From positions 36,801,579-36,865,578 of the forward strand of contig OU342638.1 of the NCBI GenBank assembly GCA_910589415.1: a stretch of DNA of 64,000 nt. The letters are read 5' to 3'. The notes beneath the pieces are model-generated. The model made no database searches and was not told the origin of the DNA. It worked only from the letters and a program-made list of their open reading frames with translations. Below are positions 1 to 10,009 of this stretch, piece after piece. Source of the stretch: Malachius bipustulatus (taxonomy: Eukaryota > Arthropoda > Insecta > Coleoptera > Melyridae). Positions within the stretch are counted from its first letter, which is position 1. The number at the start of each line of letters is the position of its first letter. Made by a program: the position numbers and the translations under genes.

Positions 1-742
1 GTGCGTATTTCTTTGATTTATCGATTTCTTGAATGGATTTACACAGTGTTACGATGAGAAGTTGCGCGATAAGGCGACAATGGGATCGTTCACACAATGA
101 TATATGTTTCCTGTTTCGTAACTAAAATAATCAGTTTCGTATAATAATCATTAACAATGATGGTGGTGGAATTGGTCCCTGTGGTACCCCACACATACAT
201 CATTGCAGGGGTTGAAATTTTGACTTCAAGTTCTTGACTCGGTTTTTTTTTTTTGGGAGGTTTCTAGAAATTCTTTTGTTGTTTAACAAGCTCAAAAACC
301 AAGAAGGAGGGAAATAAAATCGACCCTGTATATGAACTCGGGTATGAAGGCAATGATAAAGAAGAACCGATTAGTTCTGAAAATGAAAACAATAAGGAGA
401 CAAATAATAAAATGATTCGTCCACAATCGTAAATAACATATGCAACGATTTCTATAAATAAAATTGATGATGACATAGATCCAAAGAGGCACACCTCTAG
501 AATGAGGTATCGAGATACAACCCCAGGCAAAAATTAAGGAAATATATTTTTTAATAAGTTTGAAAGAAAGCTAAAAACAAATATTTACTACAAAAAAAAT
601 ACAATTAAAAATTTTCTAGCGAACCGTTTCACTCCCCCACCCCCAAGCGTGGAAAATATTTATGGTCCCCGCTCGGGCGCCAGCTTAAATACTTCTTAAA
701 TAAGGCACATACATTAAAAAAAAAAAAAACAGTAACTAGTGG
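1..742. other. Intergenic, no gene recognised
   Basis: AT-rich sequence downstream of the first LRR gene. The open frames here have no recognisable domain and are taken as chance. A GTGGTGGAATTG segment at about 160-250 resembles one at about 3835-3960, which suggests that flanking sequence was duplicated together with the LRR genes. Confidence 0.5.
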
Positions 743-1606
743 TTAATTCATCGTAACGCAGTCAACCTGGAAAGCGGTAAAGTTGACGTTTCTCTTTTCC
801 ATGTCTTCTCTCAACTTCTTCAACTTATCGCAGGGTAGCCTGTTCCAGGAAATGGCGAAATATTTCAACCTCCCCAAACTGCCGAGCAGTTCGTCCGCTT
901 CGAAGCTTTCGATGTAGTTTCCCGAGAGATTTAAATGTTCCAGAGTGGTCAGTTTCTTCAGTTCTTCAACCGGGACCTCAGTCAGTCTATTATGAGATAA
1001 AACGATGTGCCTTATACACTTCAAGTCGTTGAAAGCTCCTTTTTCTATGACCGAGATCCAATTTCTTTCAAGATGCAAGTCAGTCAGCGTCGTTAAATCT
1101 TTGAAAGTGTCCCTTCGGATTATTTTGATCGGGTTGGACTCGATTTTCAGGACTCTCAAATTGCACAACCCCTTGAAACTTTCACTTCCGATGTCTTTGA
1201 GCTCGCTCGTCAAGATACGCAGTGAGTTAAGCTGGGGGCAGTTCCCGAAAGCGTTTCTTTTAATATCGGACAGTATGCTGTCGGTGAAGAAGGCCGCCTC
1301 CAAGTTCTGGAGCGGCTCGAACAATTTCGGTTCCATTGAGGTGATCTGCGAATCGATGATCGCGAGGCATTGGAGTCGGGGGAACTTCTCGAACATTTTT
1401 TTCCGTAGCGGCCCCTTATATTTAGACAAGAAGGAAACCGGGTAGTAATCGTCGAGGGTAATCGAATCGCGTTTCTTTAGAAGCGGCAGTTCCTTGAAGT
1501 GGCTGGAGCGGTTCGAGCTGACATTGCTGCGACAGTCTTCGGCCTGCTTGCTCAAGTCGATTAGTAAACGGATCGTTAGAATTGTTAATATTTTCAGGAA
1601 CATCAT
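743..1606 (-). CDS. Secreted leucine-rich-repeat protein A
   Basis: This encodes 287 residues in one coding exon. Residues 1-20 form a hydrophobic signal peptide, so the product is probably secreted. About six or seven leucine-rich repeats follow from residue 75 to 260, with motifs such as LRVLKIESNPI, LTDLHLERNWI and LEHLNLSGNYI. A C-terminal pair of cysteines (CDKLKK and DCVTMN) may cap the solenoid. There is no membrane segment after the repeats. The base before ATG follows a good acceptor (TTATCTTCCAG at 1608-1620), so an untranslated exon is expected upstream. The matching donor is at 3402, which places the 247-bp satellite inside this intron. LRR protein B (6082-6960) is a clear paralogue with the same acceptor and start arrangement. 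The ligand and biological role cannot be read from the sequence; insect proteins of this type are often extracellular recognition or binding proteins. Confidence 0.8.
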   Translation of the reverse strand: MMFLKILTILTIRLLIDLSKQAEDCRSNVSSNRSSHFKELPLLKKRDSITLDDYYPVSFLSKYKGPLRKKMFEKFPRLQCLAIIDSQITSMEPKLFEPLQNLEAAFFTDSILSDIKRNAFGNCPQLNSLRILTSELKDIGSESFKGLCNLRVLKIESNPIKIIRRDTFKDLTTLTDLHLERNWISVIEKGAFNDLKCIRHIVLSHNRLTEVPVEELKKLTTLEHLNLSGNYIESFEADELLGSLGRLKYFAISWNRLPCDKLKKLREDMEKRNVNFTAFQVDCVTMN

Positions 1607-1692
1607 TCTGGAAGATAAATGAAATTGTTCATCACCTAATCAAGATTCGTTTCTAAGCAAAGAAATAGGTAGATAATGATTTTATCTTTAAA

Positions 1693-3400
1693 ATGAGACC
1701 AAACTCGATGGGTCTTGGTGTAACCGTTAAAGAGATATTCATGATAAAATCATTCGGGTAACTGTTACCCGAAAACTTTAATCGTCGATATGTCTCGAAC
1801 GATCAGAGATACATTTATCAAGTTGGGTATCGTTTTAAATGCCCCTCGATTACCTTTTCAATGGTGACGTAATATTCTGGGTGTTTTTTTATCATTTTAT
1901 TTTACACAGAAATAAATCGATAATTACAAGACATTTAAAATGAGACCAAACACGATGGGTCTAGGTGTAGCCGTTGAAGAGATATTCATGGTCATATTAT
2001 TGGGGTAATTGTTACCCGAAAATTTTAATCAACGATATCTCTTAAACGATCAGAGATACATTTATCAAGTTGGGTATCGTTTTAAATGCCCCTCGATTAC
2101 CTTTTCAATGGTGACGTAATATTTTGGGTGTTTTTTTATCATTTTATTTTACATAGAAATAAATCGATAATTACAAGACATTTAAAATGAGACCAAACAC
2201 GATGGGTCTAGGTGAAGCCGTTGAAGAGATATTCATGGTCATATTATTGGGGTAATTGTTACCCGAAAATTTTAATCAACGATATCTCTTAAACGATCAG
2301 AGATACATTTATCAAGTTGGGTATCGTTTTAAATGCCCCTCGATTACCTTTTCAATGGTGACGTAATATTTTGGGTGTTTTTTTATCATTTTATTTTACA
2401 TAGAAATAAATCGATAATTACAAGACATTTAAAATGAGACCAAACACGATGGGTCTAGGTGAAGCCGTTGAAGAGATATTCATGATCATATTATTGGGGT
2501 AATTGTTACCCGAAAATTTTAATCAACGATATCTCTTAAACGATCAGAGATACATTTATCAAGTTAGGTATCGTTTTAAATGCCCCTCGATTACCTTTTC
2601 AATGGTGACGTAATATTTTGGGTGTTTTTTTATCATTTTATTTTACATAGAAATAAATCGATAATTACAAGACATTTAAAATGAGACCAAACACGATGGG
2701 TCTAGGTGTAGCCGTTGAAGAGATATTCATGGTCATATTATTGGGGTAATTGTTACCCGAAAATTTTAATCAACGATATCTCTTAAACGATCAGAGATAC
2801 ATTTATCAAGTTGGGTATCGTTTTAAATGCCCCTCGATTACCTTTTCAATGGTGACGTAATATTTTGGGTGTTTTTTTATCATTTTATTTTACATAGAAA
2901 TAAATCGATAATTACAAGACATTTAAAATGAGACCAAACACGATGGGTCTAGGTGAAGCCGTTGAAGAGATATTCATGATCATATTATTGGGGTAATTGT
3001 TACCCGAAAATTTTAATCAACGATATCTCTTAAACGATCAGAGATACATTTATCAAGTTAGGTATCGTTTTAAATGCCCCTCGATTACCTTTTCAATGGT
3101 GACGTAATATTCTGGGTGTTTTTTTATAATTTTATTTTACACAGAAATAAATCGATAATTACAAGACATTTAAAATGAGACCAAACACGATGGGTCTAGG
3201 TGAAGCCGTTGAAGAGATATTCATGATCATATTATTGGGGTAATTGTTACCCGAAAATTTTAATCAACGATATCTCTTAAACGATCAGAGATAGATATAT
3301 CGAGTCGGGTATCGTTTAAAAGGTCCCTTAATTACCTATTGAATGGCGTCGCAATATACAGGGTGTTGGTTATAAAATTGTTTAACATGCGCAGATACTC
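1693..3400. repeat. 247-bp satellite array, seven copies
   Basis: The marker ATGAGACCAAAC recurs at 1693, 1940, 2187, 2434, 2681, 2928 and 3175, an exact 247-bp period each time. Central copies are almost identical; the first and last are more diverged. Each unit holds a short palindrome, GGGTAATTGTTACCC, and an inverted pair TATCTCT/AGAGATA. The array lies between the noncoding and coding exons of LRR gene A. Confidence 0.95.
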
Positions 3401-3402
3401 AC

Positions 3403-3600
3403 ATTTCGCTTCCTCGAGAAACTCAAACAAAAAGAAGGACGAAATAGACGTTGAGAGAAAATCACACTGATCATTCCAACGGACAAAAGTAATATGTAAT
3501 GACTCCGTCCTGCCGAGGTAAGCCTATCGTTTAGCATATTATCACGCCATTCAGAAACAAGACAATTACTGTCACTTATCGTTGTTTGATTTTTTTCAGC
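3403..3600 (-). other. Probable 5' noncoding exon of LRR gene A
   Basis: The exon ends at a donor GTGAGTATCTGC (3402 downwards) preceded by GAGGAAGCGAAAT. The first exon of LRR gene B ends in nearly the same way (AAGGAAGCGAAAA then GTGAGTATCT at 7030), so the two loci share a 5' exon by descent. The upstream limit is not defined. A few in-frame codons exist, but the ATG in the next exon is the likely start. Confidence 0.5.
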
Positions 3601-3619
3601 ATAACCTGTAAAACGGTTC

Positions 3620-4690
3620 ATAAAGTTGCCGCCCCATTTCCTTATTATTTATCATCAAACCAAGCCGGTCGAGATTGTCACTCCTGCAGATTATTCGTCA
3701 TTATCCAGTTTACAATCTTCGAGACTTCTGAGTAATGCATGCACTCGTTTTACGTCACTTTTTTACGCACAAAAAAATGACAAAAAATGATGGGCTTCCA
3801 CAAAATATAGTAAATTAAAAAAACGTGAATAATTATAGTGGTGGTGGAATTGATCCCCGAGGCATGCCACCAGTGCTTGGATGTTATTCTAAAGCTCAGG
3901 CAAAAATTAACGGGAGAAAGTAAAATTATGAATTTGGTTGTTATTTCGACACCTTCCTCAGGGGTGGTAATGGAGAGTGGACGGGGTAAGATCCTAAATT
4001 GTAACATCCATCGAGTTTGGGCTCGTTTTGAAGGTCGCCGGGTAATTAAAAAAATGCGCGTTTAGAATACATTGCATGGATTAATTTTTAATTAATGATA
4101 ATTATTATTCTAATAATTACTCATCTAATTCTGCGATTAGGTAATAATAATTAATATTTCTTCCTGGCTAAGAGAAGAGATATCTTCGGAGTCAGCTATC
4201 TTTGAACTATGATGATAGTGTTGGTGTTAATGTGTCGAAACTTCCTCGTTTTACGTTCTATTTGCGATCTTTTACAGCTGGGCGATCAGTGGAAATTCGC
4301 TGATTCCGATAACGTCGTCGATTGATGCGATTTTCTTTTCCGCTGCGGTCGAATTAGCTCGTCCCAGTAACCTCTCAGTTCAAGGATCTACTCTTCGTAA
4401 ACAAATTAAACGATTCAAGGCGTGCCCGAACTTAATCAAATAAACGTAATTCGTTTTCTTTTTTTTTTCTCTTGTTGGTAATATTATCACATTAATTTAT
4501 TTTATTTTTTGCAAGTCCCGGTTTGACAAAGCTCAATTTTTTGAGCCAATGGGACCGTGCAAAAATCGAATTTTTGAGCGACAAGATTCCAAACAAATTA
4601 TTAAGTAGTTATTGTTTGTAATAAACAGGAAAAATGGAAAAATTTTACTTAGAAATTTTGCTATAGGTATATTTTTTGTAGAAAAATGTA
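3620..4690. other. Intergenic, no gene recognised
   Basis: AT-rich spacer upstream of the LRR gene A first exon. It contains the second copy of the GTGGTGGAATTG segment (about 3835-3960). Open frames here have no recognisable domain. Confidence 0.4.
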
Positions 4691-4694
4691 TAGA

Positions 4695-4920
4695 TAATTA
4701 CAAGACCTTTAAAATGAGACCAAACATGATGGGTCTAGGAATAACCGTTAAAGAGATATTCACGATTTAAATATTTCGATTCTGGGGTAATCAGGTAACA
4801 ATGAAAATTCAATCAGGGATATCTCTTGAACGATCGGAGATAGATACATCGAGTTGGGTGTCGTTTAAAAGGTCCCTCGATTATCTTTTTAATGGTGCCG
4901 CAATATAGAAGGTTTTTTTT
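4695..4920. repeat. Isolated diverged copy of the 247-bp satellite
   Basis: The sequence starts with TTTAAAATGAGACCAAACATG and runs through the TATCTCTTGAACGATCGGAGATA inverted pair. It is the same unit as the array at 1693-3400 but more diverged, and it lies about 1.3 kb from that array. Confidence 0.8.
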
Positions 4921-5193
4921 CTAATTATGAAAGGTAAGTTTTATTTAAAATTGGCTTCAACTAACTTGCAATAAATACACAACTCGATGTAAATGTGAAT
5001 ATTAGTTCTTGTACTATTAAATGTGTTAAATAAATAAAAACTTTTTTTACAAATAAATATTAGTACTTGGATTTTTTTAAATAAGTAGTTGAAGATCGTT
5101 AATATCGTTAAGATCGTTAATATGAATATCGTTAAGTTTTGAATAGATATAATATAATTATTAGACTAATGCGTAGTACGTATTACAGTGTCT

Positions 5194-5457
5194 TTAGTTC
5201 CAGGAAATCCTGAAATCTCGCAACCTTTCTAAACTCCGAATCAGTTCTTCCGGTTCGAAACTTGTTTCGATCTCGTTTCCCGATAGATCTAAAACTTCCA
5301 AAGTGGTCAATTTCTTCAGTTCTTCAACCGGAACTACTTTCAGTCTATTGTAGCGTAATTTGAGTTTCCTTATTATATTTTCCAAACCGTTAAACGCTCC
5401 GTTTTCTATAACGGAGAGATTACTTAGAATAATATTTAAGTAATGCAGCGCTCCCAA
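5194..5457 (-). pseudogene. Truncated LRR paralogue
   Basis: This 87-codon fragment matches the middle of LRR protein B. The text from the MGALHYL segment through VPVEELKKLTTLE corresponds closely. It has no signal peptide, no 5' exon and no N-terminal repeats, and it stops right after the SWN motif, where the intact paralogues continue with RLPC and about 30 more residues. The sequence outside both ends is the dispersed AT-rich repeat. It is best read as the remains of a third tandem gene copy. Confidence 0.75.
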
Positions 5458-6081
5458 ACTGTTCTATCTACGACTCTTGAGATATACACACCTCAATATA
5501 AATGTGAATGAGCTCGTGTATTATTAAATGAGTTAAATAAATAAAAATTGCTTTGCAAATAAATATTAGTACTTTTTTTTCAAATAAATAGTAAATTTTA
5601 ACGTCAAGTTATAAGTACAAATAAATTGTAATATGTATAGATATAACAATTTTATTTCTTTTGAATAAACAATCACAGCTATTACCGGATGGTGAGTCAT
5701 GGCTGCCGGAAAAGATGACTCGGGCGTGTTCAATAATTGCGCTTGGTTTATATAAAAGTCACTTGCTTGTGTAGCAGTCGGTTTGAATCCACGACTCCTG
5801 CGATATACACACCACGATATAAATTTGAATGAGATCTTGTATTATAAAATGTGTTAAATAAAAAAAAACTTGCTGTACAAATAAATATTAGTACTTAATT
5901 TTCTTTCAAATAAATAGTATAAATCTATTAGCGGTAATTTTTAAGTATAAAATAAATAATTAAACTAGCGAGTAGTACTTACGTATAGTGTGCAGAAAAA
6001 TAGTTCTCATAATAAGCTCTCGAATACAAATAAACTCAAAATATGACGATTAGATAACAATAAGATAAAAGAAAATAACGA

Positions 6082-6960
6082 TTAGTTATTAGTAACGCAT
6101 TCTTCTTGGACAGCGTCAAACTTGATGTCTCTCCCTTCGAGGTATTCTTTAACCTTATTCAGCTCCTTGCAGGGCAACTTGTTCCTGGAAAACTTGAAAT
6201 TCTTCAATCTTTCTAAGCTTCCGATTAGTTTTTCCGCTTCGAAGTTTTCAATCTCGTTCCCCGAGAGGTCCAAATATTCCAAAGTGGTCAGTTTCTTCAG
6301 TTCTTCAACCGGAACGTCCTTCAGTTTATTGAACCGTATACTGAGTGTCCTTATACTTTCCAAACCGTTAAAAGCTCCGTTTTCTATAACGGAGAGATTG
6401 GTTCGCATAATAGTTAAGTAATGCAGCGCTCCCAAACCTTTGAAAGTGTCCCTCTGGATTGTTTCGATCGGACTGAACGCGATTTCCAGCTGGTTCAAAT
6501 TGTGGAAGATTTTGAAAATATCGCTTGAGGACATTTCGTTTGACCCTAACCAACATCCCCAGATTACCAAGACCTCTACCGAGCAGTTTCCGACAGCGTC
6601 GCTTTCGACGTGGGGTAGACTGCTCTCTTGGAAGCGGATGCTCCGCAATTTCGGGAGGTTGTCAAAAACGTTTTCTTCAATCGAGGATATTTTCGAATGC
6701 CAAATAAGTAGGTTTTCGAGCCGGGGAAATGGGTCAAACATTTTCTTGAGCAGCGGTCCTGTGTAGTTGTAGAATGATGAATTCGGGTTGTAATAATTCC
6801 GTATAAAGACGAATTTTCGCAATTTTCCGGCTTTCAGCAGCGGGAACTCAGTGTAAGTCATCGGGGTATATTTACGTTTGGGACATTCTTGTCGGGCCTC
6901 GTTGCTCGAGTAGATTAAAAAATGGATTGCCAGAATTGTTGTTATTTTCAATTGCACCAT
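6082..6960 (-). CDS. Secreted leucine-rich-repeat protein B
   Basis: This paralogue of LRR protein A has 292 residues if translation starts at 6960. The open frame reaches back to an ATG at 7020, but a splice acceptor (TTCAGCTCCCAG, just before the ATG at 6960) matches the arrangement in gene A. The ATG at 6960 also opens directly into a signal peptide (MVQLKITTILAIHFLIYSS). Leucine-rich repeats cover roughly residues 70-265, with motifs such as LHYLTIMRTNL, IRTLSIRFNKL and LEYLDLSGNEI. The C-terminal cysteines (LPCKEL and EECVTNN) are conserved with gene A. It probably arose by tandem duplication in this cluster. Function is unknown beyond being a likely secreted or extracellular binding protein. 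Confidence 0.8.
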   Translation of the reverse strand: MVQLKITTILAIHFLIYSSNEARQECPKRKYTPMTYTEFPLLKAGKLRKFVFIRNYYNPNSSFYNYTGPLLKKMFDPFPRLENLLIWHSKISSIEENVFDNLPKLRSIRFQESSLPHVESDAVGNCSVEVLVIWGCWLGSNEMSSSDIFKIFHNLNQLEIAFSPIETIQRDTFKGLGALHYLTIMRTNLSVIENGAFNGLESIRTLSIRFNKLKDVPVEELKKLTTLEYLDLSGNEIENFEAEKLIGSLERLKNFKFSRNKLPCKELNKVKEYLEGRDIKFDAVQEECVTNN

Positions 6961-7030
6961 TCTGGGAGCTGAATCAATAATTATGGTGATTAATTTTCTG
7001 AAGATTTTTGAATCACTCAAAGATACTCAC

Positions 7031-7200
7031 TTTTCGCTTCCTTGGGAAACTCCAACCAACCCGCAGAAAATGAAACGAGGCCAGAACAACACAACTTCTC
7101 CGATCGAGGTGGCTTTGAAAACTCGATTGAGACGATATGACGATCAGAGAAAACGAGAAAACGTCTGAACGCAATTTTAATAACGTTTCTTTACACAGAA
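7031..7200 (-). other. Probable 5' noncoding exon of LRR gene B
   Basis: A donor AAAA/GTGAGTATCTTTG (intron starting at 7030 downwards) pairs with the acceptor at 6962-6963 to give a short intron of about 70 bases. The exon end is homologous to that of LRR gene A. The transcription start was not located, so the outer limit is approximate. Confidence 0.5.
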
Positions 7201-7229
7201 AATTACGCTCTAATTTTATCAATCGAGCT

Positions 7230-9667
7230 GAACTCCTCCAAATTGCTTAATAACGATAATGGGAGAAACGGATCATTGTGTCCCTTTACTTTGTTGCTTA
7301 AAAAAAATCATTTACCATTACGACCATTTTATTACGTTTTACACCACTTAATACCACTTATTATTGGTAGAGTGATCTCTACTGAGAAACAACGATTATG
7401 TTTAATTGAGGCATCTTTTTCATGGAACAGACAGCAATAACGCATTATATTAAGCGCCATCATTTCTCTGAATCGGCCTGTTTCCTGCTGCAGATATAGC
7501 TTGCAGAAAATTGGATTAGAGTATTAATACGTTCTTGCACTATTAAAAATGTGTTAAATAAATAAAAACTTGATTTATAAATAAATATTAGTACTAATTT
7601 TTTTTTTCAAATAAATAGTAGGAAATATCAGCGTTCAGTTTCAAGATTAAATAAATTGTAATATAAACAGAAATCATTGCGTTTGTTTGAATAAGCTGCC
7701 AGAAATAATAACTCAGGCGTTTTCTAGAATTGCGCTAGGTTAATTAATTGTGTAACAGTCGGTTTAAATCCATGACTCCTGCGATTTACAACTGGATATA
7801 TCTAAATGCGAACAAGTTTTTGTACCATCAAATATGATAAATAAATAAAAACTTGCTTTATAAATAAATATTAGTGCGTTTTTTTTTCAAATAAATAGGA
7901 GTCAATATTAGCGTTCAGTTTCAAGTATAAATAAACTGTAAAATAAACATAAATAATTGAATTGAACGTTCTAGAATTGAGCTCGTTTTTCTAGAATGAT
8001 CTACCACCACCTCGAACGTTGCATGTTTGTTTGAATAAAACATAAAAGTAACTGCTAGTGGAGCAGTCGCTTGGAATTCACGACCTGCTATTATGTATAA
8101 TGTGTTAAATTAATAGAAATATTTTTATAAATGAATATTAGTTTCCCGATCTCAGTATGCCTTTGAGCTTGATCTCTTCGTTAACCAGTTCCTGATTTGA
8201 TTTTGATTTTACTAGGTTTGAATTTGACTATTATTACAGGCTTGAATTTGACGGCTCAAGTAAAGCGACTCTTCTTTTTCAAATTTTGTGTAGGTATAGA
8301 AAGTATTTTAACGCATTTAGGTATCATGGATCGGTGTGATGTTCCTGCAGGATTTTAGAGGCCAAATTATAAGTTTAATTGGCTAAAACTGAATATATTA
8401 ATTCCCGGAATATAAGAGGAGTTATTCTTCAAGAGTTATTTAAAACTTTCTGTATACAACTCAAACTATTGCGACACGCCTATATGTGTTATTAATTGTA
8501 TATATTTTGTAATTTTCTTACGAAACGGTGTAATTTCTCTTATTTTTTTAACCTTTTGCTTATCGGAATCGTCTCAAACTGCGATTAATCAAACAAAGCA
8601 ATTGAATCTCAATCAAGCATTCAAGCGAGTGGTGTGTAATGGTGTTTGGTGTGTTATTGGTGACGGTGATAAGCACAATAATGAAGAGATCGAACCATCT
8701 GCTGTTTCGATTGCGCAATAATAAGTTCTATTAAGATATTTCATGGAAAAAACATAATCAAACATTTCGGTTCGTGGAATCTTTATCTCGTTTCTCGGTT
8801 CTCTGTTTATATTGCTGCGTATCTTCGCCGCTATTGCGCTGTTTACTACTACTGCTAAACTGTCTCGTCACAGTTTTGTCTAGATGAGTGACTAAATTCA
8901 TAGATTTTCCATTCATAAAATTTACAACCCGGAAATCACGCACGCTCGCGTCATTGAGGACAACGTAGTGCGAGTGTGAGTGACACTTATATTCGCATCA
9001 TGAGTAAATTTTACACATGAAAACATGTCGTTATCAACAGAACGCGCGCTTTATATGCTATCATAATCAGAGTTCTTCTTGTATTTGTTATTACTCTACA
9101 ATAATAATAATAATAATATAACTATATCAATACTAAGATCATAAATTATTAGTTGACGTTTAGGGACTTTAATAAAATACAACCTGTTTATTGCAAGTAT
9201 TAAAATAAACGTATGGGTGTTAACAATAATTAAACCTCAAACATAACCCTTCATTATTATTAATACACAACCTCTACTTTTTAATAAGTGAGTCTGCAAA
9301 AGCTAAAGAATTCTCTACCGCTTATACTATACTTTGGTAAATCTGCTGAATTCCTGTAGTAGACTCGGCTCCTAAATAATTATCCCATGTGTTAACATGC
9401 GCAGTAATTGGGAAAAGTGGTATCAGTTATTCAATGGCTGAATTACCGATCAAGCGAGACCAAATTGCTAGCCACGGTTTCAGAGAAGAAGAAGAAACAT
9501 CAGAAAATGTCGTCCTAAATGTCGTTTTTCTTGACGCATGTGATGTGATGAAGCTGTCCACCGTGTTCTTCGAATAAAAAACGTCAGGAGAGCATTTACG
9601 CGGTCTGTCAGTAGCTTCTACTATTTTGGTCACTACTGCGCAACAATGTCATGCGATTGCTGCCTTC
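7230..9667. other. Intergenic, repeats only
   Basis: Apart from copies of the dispersed AT-rich repeat (7520-8150) I see no supported gene. The short open frames at 8758-8943 and 9389-9633 have no recognisable domain. A short ATA/AAT microsatellite lies near 9100-9120. Confidence 0.5.
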
Positions 9668-9671
9668 CTTC

Positions 9672-9886
9672 TGTTAGAAACAGCTCATAAATTCGACTGG
9701 TCTGCAAAAAAACTAACTGACTGGTAGATAAGACCGGGTCGAATCACTCTGCCGCGACACGCTCACCGTGAAGCATTGATATATTTCAATACTAATAATT
9801 GTCATTACTTATTATTACATTGTTCATTAAAATTCATTGTTTGATTTAATTTGAGTCTATTTGGCTTTTTCTAAACTCTCCTAACA
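9672..9886 (+). repeat. 5' long terminal repeat
   Basis: 215 bp, TG...CA termini with a 6-bp terminal inverted repeat TGTTAG/CTAACA. It is identical to the copy at 15001-15215 over its full length by eye. Confidence 0.95.
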
Positions 9887-9888
9887 AA

Positions 9889-9901
9889 TCAGAAGTGGGA
9901 T
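9889..9901 (+). promoter_or_regulatory. Primer-binding site, tRNA-Leu-like
   Basis: TCAGAAGTGGGAT begins two bases after the 5' LTR. From memory of insect leucine tRNAs (3' end ...ATCCCACTTCTGACA), this is a 13-base complement of the 3' acceptor and T-arm strand. It omits the CCA and the last two encoded bases, so pairing would be slightly internal to the tRNA end. Confidence 0.6.
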
Positions 9902-10009
9902 ACACCCCAAGACGTACGCTTCACCCTAATTTTGAGTTCTTTTGTTGATTAATAATAATAAAAGTAACAGTTTATTCGTTTTTTTTAAACTAAAGTGCAG
10001 TGACAAATA

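Larger units (their letters stand above)
4980..8150. repeat. Dispersed AT-rich repeat, about six copies
   Basis: A block with the core AATGTGTTAAATAAATAAAA followed by AATAAATATTAGTACT occurs near 5020, 5530, 5850, 7550, 7835 and 8105. In several copies it is preceded by CAGTCGGTTTGAATCCACGACTCCTGCG (about 5775, 7755 and, degraded, 8065) and by an ACTCGGGCGT/CTAGAATTGCGCT segment, so the full unit is near 300 bp. The GGTTTGAATCC core resembles a tRNA B box, but I could not find a matching A box, so a SINE is possible and not shown. Confidence 0.7.

Noticed and set aside
3382..4065. Small proteins of 75-85 residues on both strands
   Set aside because: They overlap each other and the predicted 5' exon, with no recognisable domain or start context.
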